From positions 1-51,340 of the forward strand of contig JAEMQS010000029.1 of NCBI GenBank assembly GCA_016463765.1: a stretch of 51,340 nt of DNA, read 5' to 3'. The notes under the pieces were generated by a model. It searched no databases. It had not been told where the DNA came from and saw only the letters and a program-made list of their open reading frames with translations. Shown in pieces: positions 8,491 through 17,487 of the stretch. Numbering within the stretch: position 1 is the stretch's first letter; each line of letters begins with the position of its first letter. The translations under genes were made by a program, and so were the position numbers. Source of the DNA: Solirubrobacteraceae bacterium. Its GTDB lineage: Bacteria; Actinomycetota; Thermoleophilia; Solirubrobacterales; Solirubrobacteraceae.

Positions 8491-9975
8491 TCACCCGTTG
8501 GTCGGCAGGACGGCAGCACGCACCGTACCGCTGTCTACCCCCGATCTGGGGTCCTTGAACGGTGGTGAGACGGGAAGCTCGACCACGAACTCCGCCCCTC
8601 CGCCTTCCGCGTTGCCGGCACGGACGCGCCCCCCGTGCTGGTCGACGATCCCCGCGACGATCGCGAGCCCCAGGCCAGCGCCGCCGCGACCGCGGGCCCG
8701 CCCCGCCTCGGCGCGCCAGAAGCGCTCGAAGAGCTCCGCGGGATCCGTGCCCGGCGGGAGGCCCTGCCCGTGGTCGCGGACGCGCAGGACGGCGTGGTCG
8801 GAGGAGTCCATCCGCGCCCCGATCTCGATGGCCGCATCGGACGGCGTGTGCACCAGCGCGTTGCGGACCAGGTTCGCGAGCACCTGGCGCAGCTGATGCG
8901 GGTCGCCGGTGGCGCGCACCTCACGCTGGCCGGTCACCGTGATCTCGCGCTCGGGCGCCATCGCCCGGGCGTCGTCGGCGGCGTCGCGGGCCAGCTGGGC
9001 CAGGTCGACGGGCTCGCGGACCGGGTCACGGACCTCGTCCAGGCGCGCCAGCGTGAGGAGGTCCTCGACGAGGACGCCCATGCGAGCGGCCTCCTGCTCG
9101 ATCCGGCGCATGGCCGTGGCGGTCTCCTCCGGGTCCGCGCTCGCGCCCATCCGGAACAGCTCGCTGTACCCGCGGATCGACGCCAGCGGCGTGCGCAGCT
9201 CATGCGAGGCGTCAGCGACGAACCGGCGGAGCCGCTGCTCGCTGGCCTGCCGCTGCGCGAACGCCTGCTCGAGCCGTCCGAGCATCGCGTTCAGGGCGAG
9301 ACCGAGGCGCCCGACCTCCGTCCGCTCGTCGGCGGGCTCGACCCGCCGGTCCAGCTCGCCGGCGGCGATCGCTCCGGCCGTGTCGCCGATGCGATCGAGC
9401 GGGCGTAGCCCCAGGCCGACCACCCACCAGGCCGCGCCGCCGAGCACGATGAGGATCCCGGCGATGACCAGGCCCTCCACCAGCAGGAGCCGGTCGAGCG
9501 TCTCGTCGACGTCGTCGAGCGGGATCGCCGCGACCGTGATGAGCCCGGAGAAGTTCTGCTCGGCCAGCACGCGGTAGCGGCCGTCGTCGGTGCTCACCGT
9601 GACGGGCGTGCCGAGCGGCAGGTCCTCGGGCAGGTCTGGAGCGGCGCGCTCCTCGGCTTCGAACCCGAGCGTCGCCTCACCCTGGACGTCTCCGTCCGCC
9701 GTCCGGATCTGCCCGTAGGTCCCGGCGGGCAGGCCCCGCTCCTCGCCCGGCGGCCCCCCGCGCGGCGGACGACCGCCGAAGCCGTCACCGGCCCCGCCGC
9801 CCGCAACGTCCTTGTAGACCTCACGCGGGATCTGCTGGACCGCCGACTTGGCCTGCTGATCGGTGCGGTCCAGCAGGAACGAGCGCTGCTCGGCGTACGT
9901 GATCGCAGCGAGGAGCACGAGCCCGACCGCGGACAGGACGAGCAGCCCGGCGACGAGCCGTGCCCGCAGCGACAC
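8491..9975 (-). CDS. Sensor histidine kinase
   Basis: A 494-aa membrane kinase. TM1 is at residues 8-27; the extracytoplasmic sensor (28-165) contains a Gly/Pro/Arg-rich stretch near 60-80; TM2 is at about 168-190. A HAMP domain follows (RPLDRIGDTAGAIAAGELDRR), then the HisKA dimerisation helix with phospho-acceptor H258 (DASHELRTPLASIRGYSEL), and a HATPase domain with N box (LANLVRNALVHTP), DHGQGLPPG and GGAGLGLAIV. It autophosphorylates and passes phosphate to the response regulator encoded one base upstream. The pair resembles TcrY/TcrX- or MprAB-type actinobacterial systems, but the signal is unknown. Confidence 0.93.
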   Translation of the reverse strand: MSLRARLVAGLLVLSAVGLVLLAAITYAEQRSFLLDRTDQQAKSAVQQIPREVYKDVAGGGAGDGFGGRPPRGGPPGEERGLPAGTYGQIRTADGDVQGEATLGFEAEERAAPDLPEDLPLGTPVTVSTDDGRYRVLAEQNFSGLITVAAIPLDDVDETLDRLLLVEGLVIAGILIVLGGAAWWVVGLGLRPLDRIGDTAGAIAAGELDRRVEPADERTEVGRLGLALNAMLGRLEQAFAQRQASEQRLRRFVADASHELRTPLASIRGYSELFRMGASADPEETATAMRRIEQEAARMGVLVEDLLTLARLDEVRDPVREPVDLAQLARDAADDARAMAPEREITVTGQREVRATGDPHQLRQVLANLVRNALVHTPSDAAIEIGARMDSSDHAVLRVRDHGQGLPPGTDPAELFERFWRAEAGRARGRGGAGLGLAIVAGIVDQHGGRVRAGNAEGGGAEFVVELPVSPPFKDPRSGVDSGTVRAAVLPTNG

Positions 9976-9976
9976 G

Positions 9977-10696
9977 TCAGGCCCTCGGTCGCCGCAGCGC
10001 GTAGCCGACGCCGCGCACGGTCTGGATCAGCGCAGGCGAGTCCCCGACATCGAGCTTCTTGCGCAGGTAGCTGACGTAGGTCTCGAGCACCCGCGCGTCG
10101 CCGCCGAAGTCGTACTCCCAGACGTGGTCGAGCAGCTGGGCCCGCGTGAGCACCCGCCGCGGGTTCAGCAGGAAGTAGCGCAGGAGCCGGTACTCGGTCG
10201 CCGTGAGGTCGACGGGCACGCCGGCGCGCGTGACCTCGCGCGTGTCCTCGTCCAGCTCGAGGTCCTCGAACACGAGGCGCCCGGACTCGGCCTCTGCGGC
10301 GCCGGTGCGGCGCAGGATCGTCCGGATCCGCGCGACGAGTTCCTCGAGGCTGAACGGCTTCGTGACGTAGTCGTCGCCGCCCATCGTCAGACCGCGCACC
10401 TTGTCCTCCGTGGCGTCGCGGGCCGTGAGAAAGAGGATCGGGACCCGGGCCCGCTGCGCGCCGAGACGCTCGGCGACGTCGAAGCCCTCCATGTCGGGGA
10501 GCATGACGTCGAGGACCATGAGGTGGGGACGGAAGGCCGCAACGCCGTCGAGCGCCTCCTTGCCGGTGGCCGCGGTCTGCACGGCGAAGCCCTGGTACTT
10601 CAGCGCCATCGCGATGACGTCGGCGATGTTCTGCTCGTCGTCGACGACGAGGACGCGCAGGGCTTCGGATTCCGGGGCGGCGTTCTCCATGGCCAT
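9977..10696 (-). CDS. OmpR/PhoB-family response regulator
   Basis: A 239-aa two-domain regulator. The receiver domain has the acidic pair D19-D20 (VVDDEQN), phospho-acceptor D63 (LMVLDVMLPDMEG), the Thr of FLTARDATEDKV and the Lys of DYVTKPFSLEEL. The C-terminal winged helix (about residues 135-235) carries DLTATEYRLLRYFLLNP and ETYVSYLRKKLD. It is the first gene of a two-gene operon; only one base separates its stop from the kinase start. Start is ATG at 10696, with a second ATG six bases in. It is divergent from the SDR gene across about 65 bases, which may therefore hold a shared control region. Confidence 0.93.
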   Translation of the reverse strand: MAMENAAPESEALRVLVVDDEQNIADVIAMALKYQGFAVQTAATGKEALDGVAAFRPHLMVLDVMLPDMEGFDVAERLGAQRARVPILFLTARDATEDKVRGLTMGGDDYVTKPFSLEELVARIRTILRRTGAAEAESGRLVFEDLELDEDTREVTRAGVPVDLTATEYRLLRYFLLNPRRVLTRAQLLDHVWEYDFGGDARVLETYVSYLRKKLDVGDSPALIQTVRGVGYALRRPRA

Positions 10697-10761
10697 GGAA
10701 GCAGTGTCGGCCGCGAGGCTTGGAACTTCCTGAGAGCACCGTACCTGGCAGGATCGTCGGC

Positions 10762-11553
10762 ATGGTCATCTGCATCACCGGGGCTTCCAGCGGGATCGGC
10801 GAGGCGGCAGCCGCGAGGCTCGCCCGGGAGCCCAGCGCGCAGCTCGTTCTGGTCGCACGACGCGAGGACCGGCTCGCCGAGCTCACGGCACGCCTGCCCG
10901 GCGGGCCGCACACCTACGTCGCGGCCGACCTCACCGCCGACGACGCCCCCGCGCGCGTGCGCGCACACGTAGAGGCCGAGCACGGAGGCGCGCTGCACGT
11001 GCTCGTCAACAACGCCGGCGCCGCGTGGCGGGCGACGTTCGCCGAGGGCGGCTGGGAGAACGTCCGCAAGACCATGGAGCTGAACTTCGACGCGCAGGTC
11101 CGCCTGACCGAGGCGCTCCTGCCGCTGCTGCGCGCGAGCACGCCGTCGTCGATCGTCAACGTGTCGAGCACCGCGGGCCGTGTGGCGCGTGGAGGCAGCG
11201 CCGCGTACTCGGCGTCCAAGTTCGCCCTCGCGGGCTGGAGCGACGGGTTGTGGGCCGAGGAGCGCCCGCACGGCGTCCACGTCGGGCTCGTGCTGCCGGG
11301 CTTCATCAGCACGGAGGGTTTCCCCCAGGCCGAACTCACCGGCAGCCTGAAGACCCGCTGGATGGTCTCGACTCCGGAGAAGGCGGCCGACGCGATCGCG
11401 CAGTGCGCCCTGGACGGCAAGGCCGAGCGCTACGTGCCGCGCGCGTACTGGCTGCCGGCCGCGCTGCGGGTCGTCACGCCCGGCCTCGTGCGCCGGGTGC
11501 TCGGCGGCGGCGCCGCGCAGGTCATGACGACGAAGACGAACGCCGCGCCGTAG
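10762..11553 (+). CDS. Short-chain dehydrogenase/reductase (SDR)
   Basis: A 263-aa classical SDR. The cofactor motif GASSGIG is at residues 7-13, NNAG at about 83-86, catalytic Ser in IVNVSS (about 135), and Y149-x3-K153 (YSASK). It uses NAD(P) to oxidise or reduce an alcohol/ketone; the substrate is not evident. I chose ATG at 10762, which has AGGA 8 bases upstream and starts right at the Rossmann strand, over a TTG at 10720. The C-terminus overlaps the convergent YrhK-like gene by 32 bases. Confidence 0.9.
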   Translation: MVICITGASSGIGEAAAARLAREPSAQLVLVARREDRLAELTARLPGGPHTYVAADLTADDAPARVRAHVEAEHGGALHVLVNNAGAAWRATFAEGGWENVRKTMELNFDAQVRLTEALLPLLRASTPSSIVNVSSTAGRVARGGSAAYSASKFALAGWSDGLWAEERPHGVHVGLVLPGFISTEGFPQAELTGSLKTRWMVSTPEKAADAIAQCALDGKAERYVPRAYWLPAALRVVTPGLVRRVLGGGAAQVMTTKTNAAP

Positions 11554-12220
11554 CGACGAGCAGCAGCGCTCCGACCAGGAACAGCAGCGCGCCCCAGGCC
11601 GTCGCGCTGTTCGCCAGGCGGTCGTTGACGAGGTCCCCGGTCGCCGGACGGTCGAACGCCGCGATCGCCGCGACCCCGAACGCGATCGACCCGGCGAGGT
11701 TCGCCCACCCGATCCGCCAGTCGGGGTCGCGCGGCTCCCACGCGACCCAGCGGCGCTGGACGACGGCGACGGCCGCCACGCTCGCGACCAGGAAACAGAC
11801 CGAGCCCACCGCGTCGGGCACCCACACGCGGAGGTTCTCCTGCTGCGCGCTCAGGCTGTCGTCCAGCGCATTGAACGTGTTGACGTTGAAGAAGACGGTT
11901 CCGGCGAACTGCACCGCCGCGGCGAGCCAGTCGGCGTGCGGCTCCCACCAGCGGGCCGGATGGGCGAGCTCTCCCCAGCCACCACGCCGCGCATGCGGGA
12001 CGCTCGCGGCGGCCAGGAGCTGGAGCGCGGCCGCCGTCGTGAAGAAGATCGACCCGGCGAAGAACGTCCCGTCGATCCACGTGGCCTGGCTCTCCAGCGC
12101 CGCGAGCGCCGCGATGAGAAAGCAGAGTGAGCCGACGGCGAACAGCCAGCCGGTGGCCTGCATCGCCGCCGGGGATCGCCACCGGTCCGACCAGTGCGGC
12201 GCGGGGGCCACGACGTCCAC
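11522..12220 (-). CDS. YrhK-like integral membrane protein
   Basis: A 232-aa protein with about six hydrophobic segments arranged as two similar halves: each half has a strand reading like GSxxFLIAxxAA followed by a GSIFFTTAAALQLL or GTVFFNVNTFNAL segment. This matches actinobacterial YrhK-domain membrane proteins of unknown function. Start is GTG at 12220, which shares a base with the TAG of the upstream GntR gene (TAGTG), so translation is probably coupled. A run of serines ends the protein. Function unknown; coupling to GntR suggests joint expression. Confidence 0.65.
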   Translation of the reverse strand: MDVVAPAPHWSDRWRSPAAMQATGWLFAVGSLCFLIAALAALESQATWIDGTFFAGSIFFTTAAALQLLAAASVPHARRGGWGELAHPARWWEPHADWLAAAVQFAGTVFFNVNTFNALDDSLSAQQENLRVWVPDAVGSVCFLVASVAAVAVVQRRWVAWEPRDPDWRIGWANLAGSIAFGVAAIAAFDRPATGDLVNDRLANSATAWGALLFLVGALLLVATARRSSSSS

Positions 12221-12903
12221 TAGTTCGCGGCGAGTTCCTCGAACGCGCCGTCGGGCAGGAGCTCGATCGTGCGGATCGCCTGATCGACGCCGTCCTCGAA
12301 GAGCTTCAGTGCGGCGTCGGGGTCGTCGCGCTCGAGCGCCTCGAGGACGCCCTTGAGCGTCTCGTAGCCCAGCGCCGTCGCATTCGCCGGGTAGACGAGC
12401 ATCGCGATGCGCTCCATGCGCGGTCGCAGCAGGTCGAGCTGGCGGATGAGCTCCTGGTTGCCGTGCGCCTCGTGGACCGGCCGGTTGAAGACGAAGGTCT
12501 CGACCACCGCCGTGGCGGGTTCACGGTCCGCGTCGGTCAGTTCGTAGGCGCGCAGGGCCTGGCGCATGATCCGCAGGTCCCCGTCGGTGACCGCCCGCAC
12601 GCCGAGCGCGTACGAGCGCACGGACAGCGCACGCACGACCTCGAGGAACTGGATGGTCGCGCGCCGCTCGATCGGGGCGGCGCGGTAGGTGCCATCGGGC
12701 AGGCGCTCGGCGAGACCCTCCGTCTCCAGCACCGCGAACGCGGCGGGCAGCGCGTCGGCGGAGCAGGACAGCTCCATCGCGACCTCGTCGGGGTCCAGCG
12801 GCTCGCCGGGCAGCCAGTGCCCGAAGATCAGCGCCTCGCGCAGGTCGCGCAGCGGCCCGTCGCACGGCAGGCCCTGCCAGGTGGACTCCTCGAAGCGACG
12901 CAT
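12220..12903 (-). CDS. GntR-family regulator with FCD-type C-terminal domain
   Basis: A 227-aa regulator. An N-terminal winged helix occupies about residues 10-70 (PLRDLREALIFGHWLPGEPLDPDEVA, DGTYRAAPI), followed by an all-helical domain of about 140 residues resembling FCD effector domains (VVRALSVRSYALG, VFNRPVHEAHGNQELI, ALERDDPDAALKLFEDGV). FCD domains bind small carboxylates or acyl groups, often with a metal. I chose ATG at 12903; the longer reading frame upstream is low-complexity and crosses a strong hairpin. It is translationally coupled to the YrhK-like gene. The neighbouring sugar operon ends 63 bases upstream. Confidence 0.8.
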   Translation of the reverse strand: MRRFEESTWQGLPCDGPLRDLREALIFGHWLPGEPLDPDEVAMELSCSADALPAAFAVLETEGLAERLPDGTYRAAPIERRATIQFLEVVRALSVRSYALGVRAVTDGDLRIMRQALRAYELTDADREPATAVVETFVFNRPVHEAHGNQELIRQLDLLRPRMERIAMLVYPANATALGYETLKGVLEALERDDPDAALKLFEDGVDQAIRTIELLPDGAFEELAAN

Positions 12904-12914
12904 GGTCAGACAGT

Positions 12915-12952
12915 ACCGAGCGCGGCGACCAGGCAGGGCCGCCGCGCTCGGT
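12915..12952 (-). terminator. Strong hairpin after the sugar ABC operon
   Basis: A perfect 13-bp stem (ACCGAGCGCGGCG at 12915-12927 and its complement at 12940-12952) with a 12-base loop. It begins 13 bases past the permease stop and ends 12 bases before the GntR start. It probably terminates the sugar operon; it could also act as an attenuator for read-through into GntR. Confidence 0.65.
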
Positions 12953-12965
12953 GGTGGCGCGTCCG

Positions 12966-14204
12966 TCAGACGCGTCCTCGCGCCTGACGGCGCTGCCGGG
13001 CGACCGCGTCGAGTGACACGGCCAGGAGCAGCACGCCGCCGGTGACCATGAACTTCACCGACGACTGGAACGCCAGCAGGTCCATCCCGTTGGAGATCGA
13101 CCCGATGACCAGCGCGCCGAGCAGCGCGGCCCACACGGTGCCGCGGCCGCCGAACAGGCTCACGCCCGCGACGACCGGTCCGGCGATCGACAGGAGCAGC
13201 AGATCGCTGCCGCCCGACGACTGGTTGACCGCCAGCAGGCGCGACGCGGCGATGATGCCGCCAAACGCCGCGAACGTCGACGCCAGCGCGAACACCGTCG
13301 TGCGCAGCGCGGCCACCCGGATGCCCGCGCGGCGCGCGGCCTCGGCGTCGCCGCCGACCGCGTAGATGTGGCGCCCGAACCGCGTCTTCGTGAGCACGAA
13401 GTTCATGACGACGACGATCCCGACGAGGATCGTGAGCGCCAGCGGCACGCCACGGTCGCTGTTGAGGACGACGACCGCCACGATGATCGCGATCGTCGCC
13501 GCGCCCGTGCGGATCACCAGACCGAGCATCGACTCGGCCTCCAGGCCCGCCGCGCGCCGGCGCTGGAGGTTCAGCAGCGCGGACCCCACGATGCCGGCGA
13601 TCGCCGCGAGACCCACCAGCCAGCCGACCCAGGGCGCGAGGAACGTGCCCGCGATGTTCGTGATCGCCGGATCGGACAGGTTCACCGTGCCGGTGTCACC
13701 GAGGACCCGCAGCTGCGCGCCCTGCCACATCAGCAGGCCCGCGAGGGTGACCACGAACGACGGGATCACCAGCCGGGTGCTCACCGTCCCCTGGAAGACG
13801 CCGATCGCCGCGCCGATGCCGAGCGCCGCGATGATCGCGAGGTACGGGTTCCAGCCGTGCTTGACGCTGAGGACGGCCATGACCGACGCGGCCAGACCGC
13901 TGACCGCGCCGACGGACAGATCGATCTCGCCGAGCAGCAGCACGAGCACGACGCCGACCGAGATCGTGCCGACGGCCGCGATCTGCAGCGCGAGGTTCGA
14001 CAGGTTGACCGCCGTGAGGAACCGGTCGTTCGCCAGGGCGAAGATCGTCCAGATGATCGCCAGGACGATGATGACCCGCAGGGAGCCCATCTCGCCCTCG
14101 AGGAGCTTGCGGCCCGCGTCGGCGAGGCTCGGCCGGTGGTGGTCGTCCTTGACGTCGTCACCGGGCCCGACCGCGGGCGCCGGGCTTGCAGGAGCGGTGC
14201 TCAT
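12966..14204 (-). CDS. Sugar ABC transporter permease (XylH/RbsC family)
   Basis: A 412-aa inner-membrane permease with about 10-12 hydrophobic segments and the family signature LLLGEIDLSVGAVSGLAA near residue 95, plus YAVGGDAEAARRAGI near residue 275 (EAA-like loop contacting the ATPase). Family members import pentoses, ribose or xylose. Length fits XylH-type permeases. I chose ATG at 14204, which has GGAGGAGGAG upstream and overlaps the ATPase stop by 4 bases (ATGA); the longer frame is arginine-rich shadow. It is the last gene of the ROK/binding protein/ATPase/permease operon. Confidence 0.92.
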   Translation of the reverse strand: MSTAPASPAPAVGPGDDVKDDHHRPSLADAGRKLLEGEMGSLRVIIVLAIIWTIFALANDRFLTAVNLSNLALQIAAVGTISVGVVLVLLLGEIDLSVGAVSGLAASVMAVLSVKHGWNPYLAIIAALGIGAAIGVFQGTVSTRLVIPSFVVTLAGLLMWQGAQLRVLGDTGTVNLSDPAITNIAGTFLAPWVGWLVGLAAIAGIVGSALLNLQRRRAAGLEAESMLGLVIRTGAATIAIIVAVVVLNSDRGVPLALTILVGIVVVMNFVLTKTRFGRHIYAVGGDAEAARRAGIRVAALRTTVFALASTFAAFGGIIAASRLLAVNQSSGGSDLLLLSIAGPVVAGVSLFGGRGTVWAALLGALVIGSISNGMDLLAFQSSVKFMVTGGVLLLAVSLDAVARQRRQARGRV

Positions 14205-15004
14205 GGCGTCTCCTCCTCCCCGTTCTCGATGTCCGCGCCCGTGATCGCGCCGACCACGGCCTGGCGGTTCTCGGGGTCGGAGGTCCATTCGCCGGTCACC
14301 GCGCCGAGGCGCAGGACGACGATCCGGTCGGCGACCTGGAAGACGTCGGCGAGGTTGTGACTGATGATGATCACGCCGATGCCCTCGCTCCTCAGGCGCT
14401 TGACGAGTTCGAGCACCTGCGCCGTCTGGGAGACGCCCAGCGCGGCGGTCGGCTCGTCGAGGATCACGAGCTTCGGATCACCGAGCATCGACCGGGCGAT
14501 GGCGACGGTCTGCCGCTGCCCGCCAGAGAGCGCCCCGACCTCGCTGCGCACCGAGCGCAGCGTCTTGACCGCGAGGCGGTCCAGCAGGCGGCGGGACTCC
14601 TGCTCCATGGCGATCTCGTCGAGCACCTTGCCGCCGCGGCGGGTCTCCTGCCCGAGGAACAGGTTCGCGACGACGTCGAGGTTGTCGCACAGCGCGAGGT
14701 CCTGGTAGACGGCCGAGATCCCCAGCGCGGCGGAATCCTGTGGCGCCTTGATCGAGACGGGGACCCCGTCCATCTCGATGGTGCCGCCGTCGGCGGGCTG
14801 CACGCCCGTGACGGCCTTGATGAGCGTCGACTTGCCGGCTCCGTTGTCGCCCACGAGCGCGACGACCTCCCCGGCAGCCACGTCGAGATCGGCTCCGCGC
14901 ATCGCCTGCACGGCGCCGAACGACTTCGTCAGTCCCCGCAGCCGGAGCAGCGGACCGACGGGGGCCGGCGCCGTGGTGGCGCCGGCCTGCGTCTGGGCGG
15001 ACAT
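14201..15004 (-). CDS. Sugar ABC transporter ATP-binding protein
   Basis: A 267-aa single-domain ATPase. Walker A is GDNGAGKST (residues 52-60), the Q-loop lies in AVYQDLALC, the signature is LSGGQRQ, Walker B is KLVILDEPTAAL and the switch histidine is in IIISHNL. Many monosaccharide importers (XylG, RbsA) carry two fused ATPase domains of about 500 aa; this one has one, as in FrcA-like proteins, so it must act as a homodimer. Start is ATG at 15004; the gene begins 5 bases after the binding-protein stop and overlaps the permease start by 4 bases. Confidence 0.92.
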   Translation of the reverse strand: MSAQTQAGATTAPAPVGPLLRLRGLTKSFGAVQAMRGADLDVAAGEVVALVGDNGAGKSTLIKAVTGVQPADGGTIEMDGVPVSIKAPQDSAALGISAVYQDLALCDNLDVVANLFLGQETRRGGKVLDEIAMEQESRRLLDRLAVKTLRSVRSEVGALSGGQRQTVAIARSMLGDPKLVILDEPTAALGVSQTAQVLELVKRLRSEGIGVIIISHNLADVFQVADRIVVLRLGAVTGEWTSDPENRQAVVGAITGADIENGEEETP

Positions 15005-15009
15005 GGCCG

Positions 15010-16122
15010 CTACTCGATCCCCGCGTCCTGGCACGCCGAGGCGTACTCGCCGGCGCACAGCTCGGAGACCTCGACGAACTCGTCCTTGACGACGGTGTCG
15101 TTGACGTTGTCCTTCGTCACCGCAACCGGGGTCAGCAGGACGGACGGGATCATCCCGCTGCCGTTGTCGACCTCGCCGTTGACGAGCCCGGACGGCGGCT
15201 CCTCGCCCTGCGCGATGGCGACTGCCAGCTCCGCGGCCGCTTCGGCCTCAGGGGTGATCGCCTTGTACACCGTCATGAACTGCTCACCCGTGAGGATGCG
15301 CTGGATCGCGGCGAGCTCGGCGTCCTGACCGGTCGTCGGGACGTCCGCCGGGTCCATGCCGGCACCCTTCATCGCGGCGATCGCGCCGCCGCCGGTGCCG
15401 TCGTTCGCGGCGAGGACGCCGTCGATGTTGTCCTTGCCGACCGACGTGATGGCCTGCTCCATCTGCTGCTGGGCCTTGTCGGGCGACCAGTCGGGCGTGT
15501 CGTACTCCTTCTCGATCTTGACGCCGGACGGGTCGAGGACCGAGTGCGCGCCGGCCTTGAACAGCTTCGCGTTGTTGTCCGTCGGCGAGCCGTTGATCAT
15601 CACGATCGACTTGCCGTCGCCGCCGTCGAGGGCCTCCAGCAGGCTCGTGCCCTGCAGCTTGCCGACCTCCTCGTTGTCGAACGAGATGTAGTAGTCGATC
15701 TCGGCGTCCGTCACGAGCCGGTCGTACGAGATGACCGGGATGTCGGACTGCTTGGCGCGGTTGACGATGCCGCTGGCCGACGCGGAGTCGACGGGGTCGA
15801 GCACCATGACGTCGGCGCCCTTGGTCACCGCGGCCTCAGCCTGCTGCTGCTGCTTGGCGGCGTCCTGGTCGGCGTTGCTGTAGATGATCTCGCAGTTCGC
15901 GCAGAGTTCCTTGACCTTCGCCTCGAACGCCGGGCGGTCCTTCGCCTCGTAGCGGGTGGTCTTCGACTCCGGGAGCAGCAGGGCGATCTGCTTCGCCTCG
16001 CCGCTGCTCGCGGACGTACCGGAGCCTCCGTCGTCGTCATCGTCGCCGCATGCGGCGAGACCGCCGGCGGCGAGCGCCAGGGCGGCCGCGATGGCGGCGC
16101 GCCTCAGGGTGCTGGTAGACAT
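15010..16122 (-). CDS. XylF-like sugar-binding lipoprotein
   Basis: A 370-aa secreted substrate-binding protein. A lipoprotein signal is clear: RR at residues 7-8, a hydrophobic core, and lipobox GLAAC with C25, followed by an Asp/Gly/Ser-rich linker. The mature part is a periplasmic-binding-protein-1 fold. The segment YDRLVTDAEIDYYISFDNEE closely recalls E. coli XylF, and the C-terminal TVYKAITPEAEAAAELA fits the same family, so D-xylose or a related sugar is the likely ligand. ATG at 16122 has AGGAGGAGAGG upstream. It follows the ROK gene by 22 bases. Confidence 0.9.
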   Translation of the reverse strand: MSTSTLRRAAIAAALALAAGGLAACGDDDDDGGSGTSASSGEAKQIALLLPESKTTRYEAKDRPAFEAKVKELCANCEIIYSNADQDAAKQQQQAEAAVTKGADVMVLDPVDSASASGIVNRAKQSDIPVISYDRLVTDAEIDYYISFDNEEVGKLQGTSLLEALDGGDGKSIVMINGSPTDNNAKLFKAGAHSVLDPSGVKIEKEYDTPDWSPDKAQQQMEQAITSVGKDNIDGVLAANDGTGGGAIAAMKGAGMDPADVPTTGQDAELAAIQRILTGEQFMTVYKAITPEAEAAAELAVAIAQGEEPPSGLVNGEVDNGSGMIPSVLLTPVAVTKDNVNDTVVKDEFVEVSELCAGEYASACQDAGIE

Positions 16123-16144
16123 GGACCTCTCCTCCTGATGGGAC

Positions 16145-17398
16145 TTACCTGATGATGGGGGACGTACTGAAAACCTGCGCCGGTGCTGCATGTAGGGGAC
16201 TCGGGGCCGGCGCGCGGCCGCTGTGACCGTGGGTGACGAGGGACAGGGCGCCGAGGACCTCGGCGCGGTCGCCGAGCACCCCGAGCTCGACGCGCACGGC
16301 GGTGGCGGCGGCGGGCAGCGCGTAGCGCTCGAGCGACTCGGTGACGCCCTCGCGCAGCGGTGCGCCGACCGCGGCGAGTTCGCCGCCGAGGACGATGAGC
16401 TCGGGGTTCAGGACGTTGACCATGTCGGCGAGCACGCGGCCGACGGCGCGACCGGCATCGCGCACGAGCCGGGCGGCGCCCACGTCGCCCTCGTCGGCGA
16501 GCCGCACGACGTCGGTGGTCGAGAGCTCGCCGCCGTAGGCCTCCTGCAGCAGTGCTGCGATGGCGGGTGCGCCGGCGGCGGTCTCGAGGCACCCACGGCT
16601 GCCGCATCGGCAGAGCTTGCCGTTGGGGTCGTAGAGGACGTGGCCGATCTCGCCCGCGATGCCGGACGCCCCGCGATGCAGGCGGCCGCCGAGCAGCAGG
16701 CCGGCGCCGATGCCGGTGGCGAGCTTGACGTAGATGACGTCCTGCACGCCGCGTGCGGCGCCGTGCGTCGCCTCGCCGAGGGCACCGAGCGTCGCATCGT
16801 TGTCGACGTCGACCTCCAGGCCGAGACGGTCGGCGAGCTCGGCGGCGGCGGGCAGCCCCGTCCACCCCGGGAGGATCGGGCTTGACCCGACCGTGCCGGT
16901 CCGCTGGTCGATCGGGCCGGGGATGCCGACCCCGCAGCCGAAGACGCCGTCAGCCGGGACGCCCGCCTCGGCGAGCACGGCGCTCGCCATCTCGGCGGCC
17001 GCGTCGAGCGCCTTGGCGGCGGAGCGGTCCACGTCGACCACCGCGTGGTGCTCGGCGAGCACCCGGGAGGACAGGTCGGAGACCGCGACGCGCACGTGGC
17101 TGTGACCGAAGTCGATGCCGAGCACGGTGCCCGCCCGCGGGTCGAGCGCCAGGAGCACCGGGGGCCGGCCGGCCTTGGCGGGCGCACGGTCGGACGGCTC
17201 GCTCTCGGCTTCGCGCTCGAGGACGAGGCCCTCCTTGATGAGCTCGCTCGTCAGCGTCGAGACGGTGGCGCGGGAGAGGCCGGTCGCACGCGCCAGCTCG
17301 GCGCGGCTGGCGGCGCCACGGCGTCGCAGGGCGTCGACGACGAGCCCGCGGTTCAGTTCCCGCAGGCTGCGCAGCGCGCCTCCCGGTCCTCCTCCCAT
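16145..17398 (-). CDS. ROK-family transcriptional regulator (XylR/NagC type)
   Basis: A 417-aa repressor-type ROK protein. An N-terminal winged helix (about residues 13-60: RGLVVDALRRRGAASRAELA, LSRATVSTLTSELI) precedes the ROK fold with the phosphate motif GIDFGHSHVRVAV, the sugar-binding GIAGEIGHV and the zinc motif CRCGSRGCLE. Proteins of this design bind a sugar and release operator DNA. As first gene of the operon it probably controls the XylF-like transporter and itself. I chose ATG at 17398; a TTG 36 bases upstream lies inside the likely -35 element. AGGA precedes ATG by 8 bases. Confidence 0.9.
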   Translation of the reverse strand: MGGGPGGALRSLRELNRGLVVDALRRRGAASRAELARATGLSRATVSTLTSELIKEGLVLEREAESEPSDRAPAKAGRPPVLLALDPRAGTVLGIDFGHSHVRVAVSDLSSRVLAEHHAVVDVDRSAAKALDAAAEMASAVLAEAGVPADGVFGCGVGIPGPIDQRTGTVGSSPILPGWTGLPAAAELADRLGLEVDVDNDATLGALGEATHGAARGVQDVIYVKLATGIGAGLLLGGRLHRGASGIAGEIGHVLYDPNGKLCRCGSRGCLETAAGAPAIAALLQEAYGGELSTTDVVRLADEGDVGAARLVRDAGRAVGRVLADMVNVLNPELIVLGGELAAVGAPLREGVTESLERYALPAAATAVRVELGVLGDRAEVLGALSLVTHGHSGRAPAPSPLHAAPAQVFSTSPIIR

Positions 17399-17405
17399 GA
17401 GCGGG

Positions 17406-17434
17406 ATCCTGCTGCCGCTCGGAAGAAATGTCAA
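17406..17434 (-). promoter_or_regulatory. Candidate promoter of the ROK/sugar ABC operon
   Basis: On the minus strand, TTGACA (17434-17429) is followed after 17 bases by CAGGAT (17411-17406), and the ATG begins 7 bases later. If CAGGAT is the -10, transcription would start at or near the ATG, giving a leaderless mRNA. CAGGAT also contains a Shine-Dalgarno-like AGGA, so the reading is ambiguous. Confidence 0.4.
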
Positions 17435-17487
17435 GCTCTAAGCAGAACTAGGCGGGACCGTCGGGGTATTGCGTCATACTCTCGACG

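Noticed and set aside
11025..12356. Long open frames on the opposite or shifted strand, here and at many other places (for example 5281-6693, 5739-8351, 28154-29842)
   Set aside because: They overlap well-supported genes in other frames, have Arg/Ala/Pro-rich shadow composition and no recognisable domains.
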